From: Chloroflexota bacterium
GTDB lineage: Bacteria > Chloroflexota > Limnocylindria > Limnocylindrales > CSP1-4
Assembly (NCBI GenBank): GCA_021786265.1
Contig: JAJYNP010000355.1
Span: 1-15,803 of the forward strand
DNA: 15,803 bases
Direction: 5' to 3'
The position numbers were made by a program, and so were the translations under genes. The stretch's first letter is position 1. Each line of letters begins with the position of its first letter. Of this stretch, positions 12,707 through 15,803 are shown piece after piece. Below the pieces are notes generated by a model. The model was given only the letters and a program-made list of their open reading frames with translations. It was not told where the DNA came from and searched no databases.

Positions 12707-13732
12707 GTGGCCGAGGCGTCGATCGGAACGAGCGAGCTGGCAGCCGAGCACGGTCTCCACGACGACGACCTCCTCCGGATGTACCGCCTCGTCGCGCTCT
12801 CGCGTGCGATCGACGAGCGGATGTGGGTGCTCAACCGCTCCGGCAAGGCGGCGTTCGTGATCAGCGGACAGGGGCACGAGGGCGCGGAGGTCGGGATCGT
12901 CTCGTCGCTCCGGCCAGGTCTCGACTGGCTCGTCCCGTACTACCGCTCGATTGCGGCGGTTCTCACCTTCGGGATGACGCCGCGCGACATCCTGCTCGCC
13001 CAGTTCGCCCGGGCTCCCGACCCCTCGTCCGGGGGCCGCCAGATGCCGGGCCACTACGGTTCGGCGGACCGCAGCATCCTCACCACCAGCTCCCCGGTCG
13101 CCACGCAGCTGCTGCACGCCGTCGGCATCGCGCTGGCGGCGAAGATCCGCAGCACGGGACAGGTGGCGCTCACCGAGCTCGGGGAGGGGTCCAGCAACCA
13201 GGGCGACTTCCACGAGGGGCTGAACTTCGCGGGAATCCACCACCTGCCGGTGGTCTTCGTGGTCGAGAACAACGGCTACGCGATCAGCGTGCCGATGTCG
13301 CTGCAGAGCCCCATCGCGAACATCGCCGACCGGGCCGCCTCCTACGGCTTCCCCGGGGTCGTGGTCGACGGCGGCGACGTGCTGGCGTGCTACCGGGCGG
13401 GCCGCGAGGCGATCGACCGGGCCCGGCGCGGCGACGGCCCGACCCTGATCGAGGCCAAGGTCACCCGGCTGACGGCGCACTCCTCGGACGACCAGCAGAC
13501 CAAGTACCGTTCGCGGGAAGAGCTCGAGGCCGAGCGACGCCGCGACGCGCTGCCGCGGTTCCGCCAGGAGCTCCGCGACGCCGGGGTGCTCGACGAGGAG
13601 CGCGAGGCGGCGATCGCGGCCGGGGTGAAGGCGGCGGTCGACGATGCCACCGACTGGGCGGAGCATCAGCCGGAGCCGGATCCGGCGACTGCCATGCGGC
13701 ACGTCTACGCGGAACCGGAGGGAGACCGCTGA
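12707..13732 (+). CDS. bkdAA: Branched-chain 2-oxoacid dehydrogenase E1 subunit alpha
   Basis: A 341-residue thiamine-diphosphate subunit that, with the beta subunit, decarboxylates 2-oxoisovalerate and its homologues and transfers the acyl group to lipoyl-E2. The N-terminal MWVLNRSGKAAFVISGQG (39-56), SGGRQMPGHYGS (108-119) and LGEGSSNQGDFHEGLNFAGI (158-177) closely resemble Bacillus BkdAA rather than pyruvate dehydrogenase. The thiamine-diphosphate motif runs from G159-E160-G161 to E187-N188-N189. The loop RLTAHSSDD (254-262) is the conserved E1 loop after the active site. The GTG at 12707 has GGAGG (12696-12700) 6 bases upstream, 24 bases after lpd. The stop shares one base with the next start. 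Specificity for branched-chain substrates is inferred from resemblance; a related 2-oxoacid is possible. Confidence 0.93.
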   Translation: MAEASIGTSELAAEHGLHDDDLLRMYRLVALSRAIDERMWVLNRSGKAAFVISGQGHEGAEVGIVSSLRPGLDWLVPYYRSIAAVLTFGMTPRDILLAQFARAPDPSSGGRQMPGHYGSADRSILTTSSPVATQLLHAVGIALAAKIRSTGQVALTELGEGSSNQGDFHEGLNFAGIHHLPVVFVVENNGYAISVPMSLQSPIANIADRAASYGFPGVVVDGGDVLACYRAGREAIDRARRGDGPTLIEAKVTRLTAHSSDDQQTKYRSREELEAERRRDALPRFRQELRDAGVLDEEREAAIAAGVKAAVDDATDWAEHQPEPDPATAMRHVYAEPEGDR

Positions 13733-14715
13733 TGCCGGTCCGGACCTTCATCGAGGCGATCCGCGGCGCCCTCGCATCCGAGATGCGGCGCGACGAGCGG
13801 GTGATCGTGCTGGGGGAGGACGTGGGGCTGAAGGGTGGCGTCTTCCTCGCCACGGACGGCCTCCAGGCGGAGTTCGGATCCGAGCGGGTGATCGACACGC
13901 CGCTCACGGAGTCGATGATCGTCGGCGCGTCGATCGGCGCGGCGGTCAACGGCCTGCTCCCGGTGCCGGAGATCCAGTTCGCCGACTTCATCATGCCGGC
14001 CTTCAACCAGATCGTGAGCGAGGCGGCCCGGATGCGCTACCGCTCGAACGGCGCCTTCGGCTGCCCGATCACGATCCGCGCTCCCTACGGCGGCGGCGTC
14101 CACGGTGCGCTGTACCACAGCCAGTCGCTGGAGGCGTTCTTCACCCACGTCCCGGGGCTCAAGGTGGTGATCCCGTCGACCCCGTACGGCGCGGCCGGCC
14201 TGCTCCGCAGCGCCATCCGCGACCCCGACCCGGTCCTGTTCTTCGAGCACAAGAAGATGTACCGGTCGGTGCGCGGCGAGGTGCCGGACACGGACTACAC
14301 GGTGCCGCTGGGCAGGGCGCAGGTGACGCGCTCCGGGACGCAGATCACGGTCGTGGTGTACGGGCTGATGGCGCATCACGCACTGGAGGCGGCGGAGCTG
14401 GTCGAGGCCGAAGGGATCAGCGTCGAGGTGATCGATATCCGGACGCTCCGCCCGCTCGATCTCGACACGCTGCTCTCCAGCGTCCGGCGCACCGGCAAGT
14501 GCGTGGTGGCGTACGAGGACAACAAGTTCGGCGGCTACGGGGCGGAGATCGCGGCGATCCTCGCCGAGCAGGCGTTCGACTTCCTCGACGGCCCGATCGT
14601 GCGGGTGGCCGGGCCCGACGTGCCGGCGGTGCCCTACGCGCACGCGCTCGAGGACTGGTTCATGGTGAACCCCGACAAGATCGCCGCCGGCATCCGCCAG
14701 CTGGCCGCGTACTGA
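13732..14715 (+). CDS. bkdAB: Branched-chain 2-oxoacid dehydrogenase E1 subunit beta
   Basis: A 327-residue transketolase-like subunit that completes the E1 alpha2-beta2 tetramer. Landmarks: VIVLGEDVGLKGGVF (24-38), the ERVIDTPLTESMI stretch, PEIQFADFIMPAFNQI, APYGGGVHGALYHSQS, the DPVLFFEHKKMYR segment, and a C-terminal AGPDVPAVPYAHALEDWFMV close to the Bacillus BkdAB ending. Length equals the family norm. The ATG at 13732 overlaps the TGA of the alpha gene by one base and is preceded by GGAGGGAG, so the two subunits are translationally coupled, as expected for equal amounts. Unlike the rest of the operon, a 149-base gap follows before E2. Confidence 0.94.
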   Translation: MPVRTFIEAIRGALASEMRRDERVIVLGEDVGLKGGVFLATDGLQAEFGSERVIDTPLTESMIVGASIGAAVNGLLPVPEIQFADFIMPAFNQIVSEAARMRYRSNGAFGCPITIRAPYGGGVHGALYHSQSLEAFFTHVPGLKVVIPSTPYGAAGLLRSAIRDPDPVLFFEHKKMYRSVRGEVPDTDYTVPLGRAQVTRSGTQITVVVYGLMAHHALEAAELVEAEGISVEVIDIRTLRPLDLDTLLSSVRRTGKCVVAYEDNKFGGYGAEIAAILAEQAFDFLDGPIVRVAGPDVPAVPYAHALEDWFMVNPDKIAAGIRQLAAY

Positions 14716-14864
14716 GAGCCGGCCGGCGCGGGCGCCGGGGACGTCACGGCGCCACGTCCGGGCAAGATCGGCGAAACTACGCGCATGCTGCACAGGACGG
14801 TGAGCACGATCCCGCCAGGCGCGGATGCCTCCGCACCCGTGCAGATCCTCGGAGGAATGATCAA
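14716..14864 (+). other. 149-bp intra-operon gap between bkdAB and bkdB
   Basis: The other genes of this operon are 24 bases apart or overlap, so this gap is unusual. It contains a small inverted repeat, GGACGT (14739-14744) and ACGTCC (14754-14759) around 9 bases, a weak xANNNT hexamer GAAACT (14773-14778), and a 30-codon open frame starting at 14785. An mRNA processing site or an internal promoter setting E2 dosage is possible. Confidence 0.4.
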
Positions 14865-14877
14865 GTGCCCAGGGTGA
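14785..14877 (+). CDS. Possible 30-residue upstream peptide overlapping the bkdB start
   Basis: An ATG 6 bases after GAAACT opens 30 codons (MLHRTVSTIPPGADASAPVQ and ten more) ending with TGA at 14875-14877, 13 bases inside the bkdB gene and in another frame. It would couple its translation to that of E2. The hexamer is a poor -10 and codon bias is weak, so chance is a serious alternative. Confidence 0.18.
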   Translation: MLHRTVSTIPPGADASAPVQILGGMIKCPG

Positions 14878-15803
14878 CGATGCCGCAGCTCGGTGAGAGC
14901 GTCGCGGAGGGGACGATCGGCCGCTGGCTCAAGCAGGTCGGCGACCGCGTGACGAAATACGAGCCCATCGTCGAGGTCATCACCGACAAGGTGAACGCCG
15001 AGGTGCCCTCGCCGTTCGAGGGCACGCTCGCCGAGATCCTGGTCCAGGAGGGGGCGACCGTGCCGAACGGCGCGGAGATCGCCGTCATCGAGGATGCCGG
15101 CGAGGTCGCCGCGGGACAGGCGCCGGCCACCACGCCTCCCACGCAGGCGGCGGCGCAGGTCTCGCGGCCGGCAGCCCCGGAACACGGACCCGCCGGATCG
15201 GACGAGCGGACGGCGGATGAGATGCGCTCGGCCGCCGGCGCGGCTCCGACCGTGGCACTGGCCGCCGGCGCGGCTCCGGCCGTGGCGCTGGCCGCCGGCG
15301 GTAACGGCGTGCCCCCCACCGCGCACGAGCCGTATCAGGGCCCGGTGACCCCCGCGGTGCGCCGGCTCGCCCGCGAGAGCGGCGTCGACCTGGCCATGGT
15401 CCGAGGCACGGGGCACGGCGGCCGGGTGACCCGCGAGGACGTCCTCGCGTTCGTGGCGTCCCGCGCAAGCGGCGCGCCGTCGGTCGCCGCGGCCCAGCCG
15501 TCTTCACCCGCGCCGATCCCCGCCGCCCCGCCGGTCCTGCCGCCGGCGCCGGGTTCATCGGCTGCCGCGGCGTTCGTTCCGCCGCCTGCCGCCCCCGCGG
15601 CCCCCGCCCCCCCCGCCCCCGCCCCCGCGGCCCCCGCCCCCGCGGCCCCCGTCCCCGTGGCCCCGCCGGCCGTCCTCGGCGAGGGCGACCAGCTCAAGCC
15701 CATGACCCAGATGCGGCGGGGGATCGCCGCGCAGATGGCCCGCGCCGTGTCGGTGCCCATGGCGTACCTGACGCTCGAGGTCGACATGTCGGGCGTCGTG
15801 GCG
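14865..15803 (+). CDS. bkdB: Dihydrolipoyl acyltransferase E2 of the branched-chain 2-oxoacid dehydrogenase (partial, runs off window)
   Basis: The first 313 residues of the E2 core, which carries the acyl group on a lipoyl-lysine and transfers it to CoA. Residues 1-77 are a single lipoyl domain with the modified lysine K42 in VITDKVNAEVPSP. Residues 78-158 are an Ala/Pro/Gly linker with a tandem repeat. VTPAVRRLARESGVDL...VRGTGHGGRVTREDVLAF (161-196) is the peripheral-subunit-binding domain that holds E1 or E3. A second Ala/Pro linker (201-272) precedes the catalytic domain, which begins LKPMTQMRRGIAAQM (277-291) and is cut at VDMSGVVA by the window end. The HxxxDG active site lies beyond. 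The GTG at 14865 follows GGAGG (14851-14855) by 9 bases. An ATG at 14857 is out of frame. Confidence 0.92.
   Translation, partial: MPRVTMPQLGESVAEGTIGRWLKQVGDRVTKYEPIVEVITDKVNAEVPSPFEGTLAEILVQEGATVPNGAEIAVIEDAGEVAAGQAPATTPPTQAAAQVSRPAAPEHGPAGSDERTADEMRSAAGAAPTVALAAGAAPAVALAAGGNGVPPTAHEPYQGPVTPAVRRLARESGVDLAMVRGTGHGGRVTREDVLAFVASRASGAPSVAAAQPSSPAPIPAAPPVLPPAPGSSAAAAFVPPPAAPAAPAPPAPAPAAPAPAAPVPVAPPAVLGEGDQLKPMTQMRRGIAAQMARAVSVPMAYLTLEVDMSGVVA
15231..15300 (+). repeat. 30-bp in-frame tandem repeat in the first E2 linker
   Basis: Two 30-base units (15231-15260 and 15261-15290) with two mismatches, plus a 10-base partial copy (15291-15300), encode AAGAAP(T/A)VAL twice. Repeat copies would lengthen the flexible linker without breaking the frame. 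Confidence 0.85.
15591..15660 (+). repeat. C-run low-complexity tract coding the second Ala/Pro linker of E2
   Basis: Runs of C separated mostly by a single G encode alternating Ala and Pro. Four runs at 15601-15626 (5, 8, 5 and 5 C) are each separated by one G, so the minus strand has four G-runs with one-base loops, an ideal quadruplex pattern. The C8 run (15607-15614) is a slippage risk inside the reading frame. Confidence 0.85.

Noticed and set aside
9812..13702. A 1296-codon open frame antisense to the epimerase, lpd and E1 alpha
   Set aside because: The composition (His/Asp/Arg/Gly/Ala-rich, no motifs) and perfect overlap with known enzymes mark it as a shadow.
14857..14877. ATG at 14857 as the start of bkdB
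   Set aside because: It is out of frame with the lipoyl domain and runs into a stop after six codons. GTG at 14865 is in frame with a 9-base spaced GGAGG.
1..15803. CRISPR arrays, tRNA or rRNA genes, insertion sequences or prophage genes
   Set aside because: I found no evenly spaced repeats with unique spacers, no transposase or integrase motifs, and no recognisable structural RNA.

Overview
This window comes from a very GC-rich bacterial chromosome. Coding frames have G or C in almost every third position and GTG starts are common. The gene content and the many apparently leaderless starts suggest Chloroflexota (for example a Limnocylindria-like lineage) or a related high-GC group such as Actinobacteria. 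This placement is inferred from style, not from a marker gene. I see no rRNA, tRNA, CRISPR array, insertion sequence or phage gene; it reads as ordinary chromosome with some accessory pieces in the first third.

Layout: (1) 18-221, a nucleoside hydrolase cut down to its first quarter. (2) 215-694 (-) an isoprenylcysteine-methyltransferase-like membrane protein, divergent from 826-1305 (+), a hotdog thioesterase. (3) 1373-2571, a TauE/SafE anion exporter overlapping a DUF1634 membrane partner. (4) 2572-2873, a gap with a possible small-gene remnant on the minus strand and short GTCGAC repeats. (5) 2874-3479 (-) a DUF1684 protein, divergent from 3550-4377 (+), a MerR-ArsC fusion with a textbook MerR promoter. 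(6) 4483-5610 (-) a MutY-type adenine glycosylase and 5697-6062 (+), a small membrane protein. (7) 6257-9855, an F420-reductase-like NAD(P)-binding protein followed five bases later by phosphoenolpyruvate carboxylase. (8) 9923-11069, an NAD(P)HX epimerase and a small membrane protein. (9) 11122-15803, a branched-chain 2-oxoacid dehydrogenase operon (E3, E1 alpha, E1 beta, E2), cut by the window end inside E2.

Functionally, the right half is central carbon metabolism: PEP carboxylase makes oxaloacetate, and the dehydrogenase complex oxidises 2-oxoacids from valine, leucine and isoleucine to acyl-CoA. The gene order lpd-bkdAA-bkdAB-bkdB is the Bacillus order. The left half holds transport, repair and arsenic-related functions.

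Two observations stand out. First, a single polypeptide carries a MerR DNA-binding domain and a thioredoxin-type arsenate reductase. Its promoter has a 19-bp spacer filled by an inverted repeat, transcription is predicted to start at the GTG codon itself, and a strong internal ribosome site sits exactly at the domain junction. Second, a TACNNT hexamer lies 6 or 7 bases before six start codons on both strands. This implies widespread leaderless transcription and points to a 27-residue leader peptide ahead of the dehydrogenase operon.
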